A stretch of 9,598 nt of DNA from Candidatus Collierbacteria bacterium (GTDB lineage Bacteria > Patescibacteriota > Microgenomatia > UBA1400 > MFAQ01), in NCBI GenBank assembly GCA_023245265.1, contig JAHFKQ010000027.1, positions 1 through 9,598 on the forward strand. Reading direction: 5' to 3'. The position numbers and the translations under genes were made by a program. Below, piece by piece: positions 1 to 5,401 of the stretch (position 1 is its first letter; each line of letters opens with the position of its first letter). The notes under the pieces were generated by a model that saw nothing but the letters and a program-made list of their open reading frames with translations, was not told the DNA's origin and made no database searches.

Positions 1-1279
1 TCCAGCCGTCAAACTTCACCACGATCCCATTGGCTGTCAGTTCACATTCGTCCACTGTTACGACGGCTCGGGTATCGTCAAAAATCGCCTCGGCCATCTG
101 ACAAGCCACTGTTCGGCGCCAGATTAAGCTATAAAGCTTTTTCTCGTCCATGGCCATTTCTTGACCGGTGTACTTCTCTGGCGTCACCTCCGTGTGAGTC
201 GGGCGGACCGCTTCATGGGCTTCTTGGGCTACTACTTTGCCGGCTGTTTTATAAATTCTAGGAGCGTTGGGTAAATAATTCGGTCCATACTCCTCGCCAA
301 TAAATTTGCGGACGGCTTCAATAGCCACGGGCGCCAAATTAAAAGAGTCGGTGCGGTGATAAGTAATGTCACCTTGCTCATAAAGCTTCTGGGCAATGTT
401 CATGGTTTTTTTGGCCGACCAGCCGAGCACATTCGCGGCCGCTTGCTGAAGAGTCGAGGTTTTGAAAGGCGCGTGGGGTTGAGTTTTTCGTTCCGACTTT
501 TTGATGTCACTGACCACATACTCACCCGAATTTAGGCTTGCCAAAATCTCTTTGGCCTCTTCGGCCTTATGAATTTCGGCTTTCTTATTTTTGAATTTCG
601 CCAGCTCGACCCAAAAATCACTACCTTTGGTGGTCTTTACCAAGGCTCGAATCTGCCAATATTCTACGGGCACAAACTTTTCGATTTCTCTCTCTCGGTC
701 GACGATTAAACGGACGGCCACACTCTGGACTCGACCGGCCGATAAACCCCGGCGGACTTTTTTCCATAAAATCGGTGACAGTTTATAGCCTACCAAGCGA
801 TCCAAAAAACGCCTCGCCTGTTGCGAATTTACTAAATTCATATCAATCTCTCTAGGATTCTCCATCGCCTCCAAAATAGCTTCTTTAGTGATGGAGTTAT
901 ATGCCACTCTCTTAAAAATCAATTCCTTTTTGGGCTTTGAGCTTTTGGATTTCTTACTCTTTGAGTCTTCACTCAAAATCTCTTTGACATGCCAAGCAAT
1001 CGCTTCTCCTTCTCGGTCAGGATCGGACGCCAAAATGATTTCTTCGGCTTTGGCCGCTTCCACTTTCAGCCGGCGAACCGTATCTTCTTTGCGGTCCATG
1101 AGTTCATAAACGGGGAAAAACTGAAATTGATTTTTTTTAGGTTCTTTGATGTCCAAACCTAATTTACTCTTCGGCAGATCACGGACATGACCCATACTGG
1201 CCAGGATCTCAAACTCGCCACCCAGGTACTTGGACAGGCTTTTGGTTTTGGTAGGTGATTCAACAATGACTAGTTTCAT
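1..1279 (-). CDS. topA: DNA topoisomerase I, N-terminal part (runs off the left edge)
   Basis: Type IA topoisomerase, which relaxes negative supercoils by cutting one DNA strand through a covalent 5'-phosphotyrosine. I translated the 426 complete codons from the ATG at 1279; there is no stop before the window edge, so the C-terminal part is missing. The protein opens MKLVIVESPTK, the first Toprim motif with catalytic Glu7. The metal-binding DPDRE motif (D86, D88, E90) follows within LASDPDREGEAIAWH. The SAGRVQSVAVRLIVDRE segment is near residues 178-195. The active-site segment is ITYHRTDS with nucleophile Tyr307 and Arg309. A Lys/Ser-rich insert (about 102-118, KSKKSKSSKPKK) sits just after the Toprim acidic motif. 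No clear Shine-Dalgarno sequence precedes the ATG. The identification is secure from these motifs; zinc-finger or other C-terminal domains cannot be judged. Confidence 0.96.
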   Translation of the reverse strand, partial: MKLVIVESPTKTKSLSKYLGGEFEILASMGHVRDLPKSKLGLDIKEPKKNQFQFFPVYELMDRKEDTVRRLKVEAAKAEEIILASDPDREGEAIAWHVKEILSEDSKSKKSKSSKPKKELIFKRVAYNSITKEAILEAMENPREIDMNLVNSQQARRFLDRLVGYKLSPILWKKVRRGLSAGRVQSVAVRLIVDREREIEKFVPVEYWQIRALVKTTKGSDFWVELAKFKNKKAEIHKAEEAKEILASLNSGEYVVSDIKKSERKTQPHAPFKTSTLQQAAANVLGWSAKKTMNIAQKLYEQGDITYHRTDSFNLAPVAIEAVRKFIGEEYGPNYLPNAPRIYKTAGKVVAQEAHEAVRPTHTEVTPEKYTGQEMAMDEKKLYSLIWRRTVACQMAEAIFDDTRAVVTVDECELTANGIVVKFDGW

Positions 1280-1334
1280 ATTTAAGCATCAAATGAAATT
1301 ATGAGCAAATATAAGAGGAAGCGCAGTCTGGATA

Positions 1335-1356
1335 CTTCAATAATTCATTATTGAAG
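1335..1356 (-). other. hairpin in the topA 5' leader
   Basis: A 9-bp perfect inverted repeat (CTTCAATAA / TTATTGAAG, 4-base centre) lies between the proposed topA promoter and its start codon, so the leader would carry a hairpin about 55 bases upstream of the ATG. On the minus strand it is followed by TATCC, not a T-run, so it is not a convincing terminator. Its role is unknown; it could be a protein-binding palindrome or an mRNA-stability element. Confidence 0.35.
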
Positions 1357-1377
1357 AGAAGACGAGCAAGCTCTTAC

Positions 1378-1405
1378 ATTCTAAAATATACATGATTATT
1401 CGCAA
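1378..1405 (-). promoter_or_regulatory. probable topA promoter
   Basis: On the minus strand TTGCGA (1405-1400) is separated by 16 bp from TAGAAT (1383-1378). Transcription would begin near 1371, giving a leader of about 90 bases before the topA ATG. The -35 is imperfect, so this is a moderate call. It sits downstream of the terminator-like hairpin at 1449-1477, which would make topA independent of the RNA unit upstream. Confidence 0.5.
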
Positions 1406-1438
1406 ACGGGAATTCTATCACAGGGTTATTACACGCCT

Positions 1439-1477
1439 AAAAAATATAAGAGCCGGGTCCACTAGGGATCCGGCTCT
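1439..1477 (-). terminator. terminator of ncRNA-1 (possibly bidirectional)
   Basis: The outer stem AGAGCCGG (1477-1470) pairs with CCGGCTCT (1456-1449). After one A-C mismatch, three more pairs close a 5-base loop. On the minus strand the hairpin is followed by TATA and six T (1444-1439). On the plus strand the same hairpin pairs over 12 bp (the mismatch becomes G-U) and is followed by G and six T, so it could also stop plus-strand transcripts, although no plus-strand gene lies upstream of it here. Confidence 0.65.
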
Positions 1478-1736
1478 GTTTTTTACGGTGTCGAGGAAAT
1501 CGCTTCCCTCTAGTGCGGTCTTATTGTGCCCTTGCCTTGGCACTCCGCACGAATAACAATGAAAGACAAAAGCTCATACGACCTCCTGGTCGCTTGAATA
1601 TCTCTCCTCCCGATCAGGAGGAGGTGGATGCGCTCCGATCTCATTTTAAGACGGCTCCAAATTTAGGCTCCGTCTGAGGCGGGCACGAGTAAAGTTAGTT
1701 ACTCACGCCCATTTCAGACTGTCCCAACTCAAATCT
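1440..1736 (-). ncRNA. ncRNA-1: unidentified structured RNA, about 297 nt
   Basis: The unit starts about 7 bases after a consensus promoter and ends at a hairpin with a T-run; no reading frame of note lies inside. Helices visible on the minus strand: 1699-1710 with 1681-1692 (12 bp including two tandem G-U pairs); 1714-1719 with 1672-1677 enclosing it; 1670-1675 with 1649-1654; 1617-1623 with 1604-1610 (7 bp); 1588-1592 with 1579-1583; 1545-1550 with 1513-1518 enclosing 1539-1543 with 1526-1530; and 1504-1510 with 1493-1499, capped by a GCGA (GNRA) tetraloop. In the first and last of these helices the non-Watson-Crick pairs are G-U only when the minus strand is the RNA and become A-C on the other strand, which supports the orientation. 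I looked for the RNase P core (GAGGAAAGUC...ACAGAA), the tmRNA T-arm, the SRP GGAAG/GCAG loop and a 6S-like single long rod, and found none. Function unknown. Confidence 0.65.
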
Positions 1737-1742
1737 TCCCGT

Positions 1743-1771
1743 ATTATAAGCCTAATTCCCTCTTTTGTCAA
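1743..1771 (-). promoter_or_regulatory. consensus sigma70 promoter of ncRNA-1
   Basis: Minus strand: TTGACA (1771-1766), 17-bp spacer, TATAAT (1748-1743). Both hexamers match the consensus exactly with ideal spacing. The start is expected near 1737-1735. No start codon with a ribosome binding site follows, which argues for an RNA product. Promoters this strong are typical of stable RNA genes. Confidence 0.88.
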
Positions 1772-1786
1772 GTCTATAGGCTTATA
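1745..1786. repeat. 10-bp inverted repeat straddling the ncRNA-1 promoter
   Basis: TATAAGCCTA (plus strand 1745-1754) and its exact reverse complement TAGGCTTATA (1777-1786) flank the -35 box. The arm centres are 32 bp apart, about three helical turns. The promoter-proximal arm overlaps four bases of the -10 box and the distal arm lies just upstream of the -35. This geometry would suit an operator bound on one DNA face, but no regulator is identified. Confidence 0.55.
1764..1782 (-). repeat. copy 1 of a 19-bp element spanning the -35 region
   Basis: Reads AGCCTATAGACTTGACAAA on the minus strand. It matches 18 of 19 positions with 2258-2276, which holds the -35 of the ncRNA-2 promoter. The shared part extends 11 bases upstream of the -35 hexamer, so more than the sigma70 hexamer is conserved. 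Confidence 0.6.
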
Positions 1787-1807
1787 TCGACCACCTCTAG
1801 CCTCCAG

Positions 1808-1836
1808 AATAGGAAAGACCCGCACTGAGGCGGGTC
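1808..1836 (-). terminator. probable terminator of ncRNA-2
   Basis: Minus strand GACCCGC (1836-1830) pairs with GCGGGTC (1823-1817) around a 6-base loop. It is followed by TTTCCTATT, a short and interrupted T-tract, so termination may be incomplete and some transcripts could run on toward ncRNA-1. Confidence 0.55.
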
Positions 1837-2230
1837 GTTAAAGGGGGAAAGTAAAACCCATGTTCCGGCTGGACAACCTGAGCTCGCTCTCTACTTTTGA
1901 GCGGCACTCGGTATGGCCCAGCCGGAACTTTGGAGCTGGAGAGCTTCCAATTAGAAGAGTATCCTTCGGGGCTGCCCTAAGGACTTCTCCTAATTGCTCC
2001 GGTCACGAAGCTCTCATAAACGGAATTTCAAGCCTCGCTCAGGAGCGAGAGTAGCTTGATTTCCGCCGGCAGCAAACCGGTATCCAAACGATCACACTGA
2101 TCGCCCCTCCGCACATCAGAGGTATGGAATTGTGCTCGCAAGAGAGAGCCATCTCTCTTACTTCATCGGTTGAGTCTCCCGAGACTCATTAAAGTGCGTT
2201 CACAGCCTGTAAGAGCTGCTGCGCGGGAAT
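1810..2230 (-). ncRNA. ncRNA-2: unidentified large structured RNA, about 421 nt
   Basis: The unit starts about 7 bases after a near-consensus promoter and ends at a GC-rich hairpin. From 5' to 3' on the minus strand the visible helices are: 2218-2223 with 2201-2206; 2182-2188 with 2171-2177 (7 bp, CGGG loop); 2152-2159 with 2140-2147 (8 bp, UGGC loop); 2119-2122 with 2106-2109; 2098-2103 with 2089-2094; a compound arm 2061-2065/2021-2025, 2054-2058/2029-2033, 2044-2049/2034-2039; a 77-nt arm 2007-2015/1939-1947 and 1990-1996/1948-1954 with inner 1979-1983/1962-1966; and 1918-1928 with 1862-1872 (11 perfect bp) closing 1910-1912/1876-1878, 1907-1909/1880-1882 and 1899-1903/1885-1889. The only overlapping reading frame is a short plus-strand one without coding signs. 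I do not recognise the family; RNase P, tmRNA, SRP and group I intron core motifs were not found. Confidence 0.68.
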
Positions 2231-2236
2231 GTTGAT

Positions 2237-2265
2237 AATATACCACCTCTTTTATAGTTTGTCAA
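2237..2265 (-). promoter_or_regulatory. strong sigma70 promoter of ncRNA-2, inside the mrdA 3' end
   Basis: Minus strand: TTGACA (2265-2260), 17-bp spacer, TATATT (2242-2237), with a TG one base before the -10 (extended -10). The start is expected near 2230. The -35 lies in the last codons of mrdA: TTGACA spans the Leu-Asp-Lys codons before the stop at 2252. Confidence 0.85.
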
Positions 2266-3790
2266 GTATATAGGCTGTAATCTCTTTGGCTACCGGTCCG
2301 GCCACCACGCTCCCCTGCCCACCTTCTTCCACGAGCACCGTGACCACCACCCAATCTTTGACCGAGCTACCCTTAGGCACCACTACACTCACCCAGGCAT
2401 TGGCCAGAGACTCTTTCGAGCCTTTTTGAGCCGTGCCTGTCTTGCAGTAGATCCGGCCGGCGTACTCAAACAAGGGAAAGGCTGTCCCTCCGGGACTACA
2501 CGCGGCTTTCATCCCCTCGAGAACGATATTGATGTTTTTGGGGCTAAGCCGGAGATCCAGACAGCTGGCTCGACCGACCAATCTCGGTCCGCAACCCAAC
2601 CCACTGACTATCCCGGCCGTCATACGGTTAACTTGTATCGGGGTCGTCATCAGGTCTCCCTGACCAATGGCCATATGATAGGTATTTCCCAGATACCATC
2701 TATCCCCCAAGACTTTTTCCCGCCAATAAGGAGTCGGAACAAAGCCAGCCGATTCACCGGGGAGATCAATGCCTGTCTTTTCCCCCAAGCCAAACTTTTC
2801 GCTCCAAGCTACTAAAGGGTCGGCCCCAAGCGCTTCACCCATTTTGTAAAAGAAAATATCGTTACTTCTGGAGATAGCTTTGACAATATTCACTTCACCT
2901 TCAGTCCGACCATACTCATCCAAGTACCAATTACCAAAACGCGAACCCCCAACTTTGATCTCACCGGTATCCAAAATTGAACTGTCTCGATTTATCTTGC
3001 CCTCCTCTAAAGCGGCGATGGCCGGCACTAGCTTGTACACCGACCCGGGCGCAAAATCACCCGCTGTGGCCCGGTTGTAAAGGGGTTTTTTTTCGACCTC
3101 TTTAATTAAACTTTCCACATCTTTAAAGTCCCCTCCGAAGTCACTCCGCTTACCTCCGGGAACGAAAAGATTCGGGTCAAAGGAAGGTGCACTGACCAGA
3201 GCCAGGACTTCACCACTCACTCTGGCAACGACTACCGCCCCACTCTTGCCTACTTCCCCTAGTTTAGTTTTGAGTGCCAAAAAAGATAATTTCTGTAACT
3301 CCAAGTCTAGATTGGTGGTCAAATTTTTCCCCGGCTGACTGTCCACTCTGGCGATTTCAATTTTTTCCTGACCGCTGGCCGTTTCCTGGACAGTGGTCGA
3401 TCCTGGTTCACCTATTAGTTCCATTTGGTACTGTCTTTCCAGCCCGGTCTTTCCCAGTGGTAATTGCGAATCGCACTTTGGGCAATCTTGCAGATCTCCG
3501 CTATCCGGCAACCCCAAGTAACCCACCACCCCGGCGATAGTTTCTCCCCCCGGATAAAAGCGTTGAGTTCTCCCTTGATACTCAATGTTCATGGCCAAGG
3601 GTTTACCTAATCGATCACTTATCACTCCTCTAACCGGTTTTAGAGCTTCCTTGCGGATCATATTACCCGTTGCCAACTCGTCATAATGTCCTCCCATCAC
3701 GGTCGTCAAAAATAAAAGTCTCGACAGACCAACCGCCATCACCAGCACCATGATGGTCTGCCCCCAATAAAAAATATCCTCTTTTTCCAT
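2252..3790 (-). CDS. mrdA: penicillin-binding protein 2 (class B transpeptidase, elongasome)
   Basis: Membrane-anchored D,D-transpeptidase that cross-links peptidoglycan during cell elongation, working with MreB, MreC, MreD and the RodA polymerase. It is 512 residues, shorter than the usual 600 or so. One transmembrane anchor lies near residues 11-32. A dimerisation/pedestal region follows (KPVRGVISDRLGKPLA, 51-66; LPLGKTGLERQYQMELIGEPG, 110-130). The transpeptidase domain has the nucleophile motif SVYK (Ser250-Lys253), SND (309-311) and KTG (450-452); IGQGDLMTTPIQ (375-386) is a typical conserved segment. Six predicted extracytoplasmic cysteines (103, 106, 400, 410, 431, 449) are unusual, including a CPKC pair and one directly before KTG. 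The ATG overlaps the mreD stop as TAATG, indicating translational coupling. No terminator separates the stop from the ncRNA-2 promoter. Confidence 0.95.
   Translation of the reverse strand: MEKEDIFYWGQTIMVLVMAVGLSRLLFLTTVMGGHYDELATGNMIRKEALKPVRGVISDRLGKPLAMNIEYQGRTQRFYPGGETIAGVVGYLGLPDSGDLQDCPKCDSQLPLGKTGLERQYQMELIGEPGSTTVQETASGQEKIEIARVDSQPGKNLTTNLDLELQKLSFLALKTKLGEVGKSGAVVVARVSGEVLALVSAPSFDPNLFVPGGKRSDFGGDFKDVESLIKEVEKKPLYNRATAGDFAPGSVYKLVPAIAALEEGKINRDSSILDTGEIKVGGSRFGNWYLDEYGRTEGEVNIVKAISRSNDIFFYKMGEALGADPLVAWSEKFGLGEKTGIDLPGESAGFVPTPYWREKVLGDRWYLGNTYHMAIGQGDLMTTPIQVNRMTAGIVSGLGCGPRLVGRASCLDLRLSPKNINIVLEGMKAACSPGGTAFPLFEYAGRIYCKTGTAQKGSKESLANAWVSVVVPKGSSVKDWVVVTVLVEEGGQGSVVAGPVAKEITAYILDKL
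2258..2276 (-). repeat. copy 2 of the 19-bp -35 element (within mrdA coding sequence)
   Basis: Reads AGCCTATATACTTGACAAA on the minus strand, one mismatch from 1764-1782. Here the same bases encode Ala-Tyr-Ile-Leu-Asp-Lys at the C-terminus of PBP2, so the element has both coding and promoter roles. Confidence 0.6.
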
Positions 3791-4212
3791 TAATAATTAA
3801 TTCTGATCGACTCACCTTTCTCGAACCAGGTCTCCGCTATCACCCAAGCGAGGATAACCGAAATCAATTCCACTAAATTCCAAGACAAGCCAAATGCTTT
3901 GTTAAAAACAAAGTTTGCTAAAACAGCCACTATTAATAAGACTAGACTGGACTCTTTCCGGGAATTAAAAAGAAGTGAGAGTCCGCCGACCACCGTGACC
4001 AAAAACAAACTTGGTAACCCCACCGGCATTCGATAAATTACCGAAATCAAAATACCCACTCCAAAAGCCAACCAATAGACCAAGCGAGAGTCCAACAAAA
4101 TCAACAGAAAAGGCCAGAAAAATCCTAGACCAAAAATTCCCTCGCCAATTATGACCGCTATTAATACCGTCAAGATGACTTTTATGATATTCTTGGATTG
4201 CCTATCGGACAT
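3790..4212 (-). CDS. mreD: MreD-like rod-shape-determining membrane protein
   Basis: Small integral membrane protein of the elongasome, thought to link MreC, MreB and PBP2/RodA. It has 140 residues, a little shorter than typical MreD (about 160-170), and about five hydrophobic segments (near 9-30, 33-60, 66-83, 88-106 and 112-129) with short loops. MreD sequences diverge strongly, so the name rests on size, topology and position directly before mrdA, with which it overlaps (TAATG). The ATG at 4212 is only 3 bp from the probable mreC ATG on the other strand. A TAGAAT hexamer ends 7 bases before the ATG, so the mRNA could be leaderless. No Shine-Dalgarno sequence is visible. Confidence 0.8.
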   Translation of the reverse strand: MSDRQSKNIIKVILTVLIAVIIGEGIFGLGFFWPFLLILLDSRLVYWLAFGVGILISVIYRMPVGLPSLFLVTVVGGLSLLFNSRKESSLVLLIVAVLANFVFNKAFGLSWNLVELISVILAWVIAETWFEKGESIRINY

Positions 4213-4225
4213 AATATGAATTCTA
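4183..4225. promoter_or_regulatory. divergent mreD/mreC start region with overlapping promoter candidates
   Basis: The two start codons (mreD ATG 4212-4210 minus, mreC ATG 4216-4218 plus) leave 3 bp between them, so each promoter must lie in the other gene. For mreD, TAGAAT (4225-4220, minus) has its end 7 bases before the ATG. For mreC, TATGAT (4183-4188, plus) would give a leader of about 20 bases. Neither has a good -35, so both are tentative. Confidence 0.4.
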
Positions 4226-4980
4226 CAAAAATAAATTTAATTTTACTGCCATTATTTGTTTCCATACTACTCTCGACGGCGGGCAAACTCAAGGTCGGCC
4301 CAAAGGTCGATAATATTTTTTACACCCTTCTCTCACCTATTTCGCGCCCGACCGCCTCTCTCAGACTTTTTACCGAAGAAAAATATACCGTCATCAAAAA
4401 CCTTCCTTTTTTAGAAAAGCAAAATCGGGAACAAAAAAATCAACTCGCCCGACTCATCTCCGAAAATGAATATCTAAAGCAAAGCATCGTCGACAAGAAA
4501 ATTTTAGACAACCTCAAAAACTCTTTTAGGGGCATCTTACCTGTTCGTCTCACCGGATCAGCCGGTAAGTTTGTGGTTGTTTCCTCGCTGCCACTCACCG
4601 GTGTTCGTCCGGGCCAACCGTTGGTTTCCGGCAATATCCTGCTCGGCACAGTCAAAGAAATAAAAGCCAATACTATTAGTATTACCCCTCTCGATAGTGA
4701 AAAGTCTCCGGTTTTTCCCATCCGCACCGCTTCCGGTCAAAAAGGTTTATATAAATATGAGTCTCGTCCGGAGATAGTCGATGTCCCCAGTCAGTCACCG
4801 ATTATTCTCGGTGATTTTGTCCTCACCGAACCGGGTGAAATCTTCCCGGCTAATCTCATCGTCGGCAAAACTAATCGTCTGATCACGGTGAGCCAAGAAC
4901 CGCTCCAAAAAGCCGAGATCGAGCTCTACGATACTCTTTACACTTCTCCAAATAACCTCGTCATCATCACCCAACCCTAA
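4216..4980 (+). CDS. mreC: rod-shape-determining protein MreC
   Basis: Bitopic elongasome scaffold that binds PBP2 outside the membrane. I choose the ATG at 4216 (254 residues); an in-frame TTG at 4198 would add six residues and overlap mreD by 15 bases. It has one transmembrane span (about 6-22), a coiled-coil stretch rich in Glu, Lys, Gln and Leu (about 52-100), and the double beta-barrel domain (about 105-254). Family signatures are VRPGQPLVSGNILLGTVKEI (130-149) and the GDFVLTEPGEIFPANLIVGK segment (199-218), matching the usual GD-V-TSG-G--FP-GL-VG pattern. It is transcribed away from mreD-mrdA and toward mreB, unlike the usual co-directional mreBCD order. No terminator is evident on its own strand after the stop; the hairpin at 4996-5018 faces the other way. 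Confidence 0.92.
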   Translation: MNSTKINLILLPLFVSILLSTAGKLKVGPKVDNIFYTLLSPISRPTASLRLFTEEKYTVIKNLPFLEKQNREQKNQLARLISENEYLKQSIVDKKILDNLKNSFRGILPVRLTGSAGKFVVVSSLPLTGVRPGQPLVSGNILLGTVKEIKANTISITPLDSEKSPVFPIRTASGQKGLYKYESRPEIVDVPSQSPIILGDFVLTEPGEIFPANLIVGKTNRLITVSQEPLQKAEIELYDTLYTSPNNLVIITQP

Positions 4981-4988
4981 TTTTTGCC

Positions 4989-5018
4989 AAAAAAATCCCT
5001 CTCGGAAACCGAGAGGGA
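4989..5018 (-). terminator. terminator of the 5027-5350 gene
   Basis: Minus strand hairpin CCCTCTCGG / CCGAGAGGG (9 perfect bp, or 10 with a closing A-T pair) with a TTT loop. It starts 9 bases after the TAA of the upstream gene and is followed by seven T (4995-4989). On the plus strand the hairpin is followed by A-rich sequence, so it is a one-way terminator. Confidence 0.88.
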
Positions 5019-5026
5019 AAAACTCA

Positions 5027-5350
5027 TTACTGATATCTAATCGTCATACCTTTGAAGGGCCAACCTGCGCAAATAATGGCGTTATCCACCAGAGAGCCAT
5101 CTTTCCCCATATAAGGCAAAACCTTAAATCTAGCCACTTCGCCTTTCTCACAGCCTTTAAAGCCGACGAACCAGACTGTTTTTTCACCGATTGTGGCATC
5201 GGGTGAAAGTTGGGCGTGGGCAAGTTTTTGAGCTGACTCAGTGCTGACAAAAGAGCCACTGATTGGACCACCAAATAATCCCACGAACAACACCAGAATT
5301 AAAAGCAAAGCAAAGACGATATTAAAAAGATCACCATCCAAGATTTTCAT
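5027..5350 (-). CDS. small single-span membrane protein of unknown function in the mre locus
   Basis: 107 residues; I do not recognise a family. A hydrophobic segment at about 9-28 (FNIVFALLLILVLFVGLFGG) with an acidic N-terminus before it could be a signal anchor. The remaining 80 residues form a small soluble domain, probably outside the cell, with two cysteines (C67, C94) that could form a disulfide. It is a complete single-gene unit: promoter TTGACT-17-TAAAAT, a good ribosome binding site (AGGAG at 5363-5359, 8 bases before the ATG) and a strong terminator just after the stop. Placement between mreB and mreC invites a role in envelope assembly, but that is only inference from context. Confidence 0.8.
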   Translation of the reverse strand: MKILDGDLFNIVFALLLILVLFVGLFGGPISGSFVSTESAQKLAHAQLSPDATIGEKTVWFVGFKGCEKGEVARFKVLPYMGKDGSLVDNAIICAGWPFKGMTIRYQ

Positions 5351-5401
5351 AGCATATTCTCCTGTCTAGATTGCTTTTCTCAAAAATTAGAGTACTTGGG
5401 G

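Noticed and set aside
1681..1710. GCGTGAGTAAC string resembling 16S rRNA
   Set aside because: Only about ten bases match the 16S GGGTGAGTAAC segment and the flanks do not continue; it is part of a local hairpin.
1860..2054. 64-residue plus-strand reading frame inside the ncRNA-2 region
   Set aside because: It runs through the 11-bp stem and the long arm of the structured RNA, has no ribosome binding site or promoter on its strand, and its translation shows no domain-like pattern.
1440..2230. RNase P RNA, tmRNA, SRP RNA or 6S RNA
   Set aside because: No GAGGAAAGUC/ACAGAA core, no GGUUCRANUCC T-arm with 3' CCA, no SRP GGAAG loop, and the fold is many separate arms rather than one rod. The ACAGAG followed by CCGGCTCTTAT near 1449-1480 resembles the RNase P 3' end but is the arm of a local terminator hairpin.
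2426..2815. 129-residue plus-strand reading frame antisense to mrdA
   Set aside because: It lies wholly within mrdA, which has full motif support; no promoter or ribosome binding site is visible for it.
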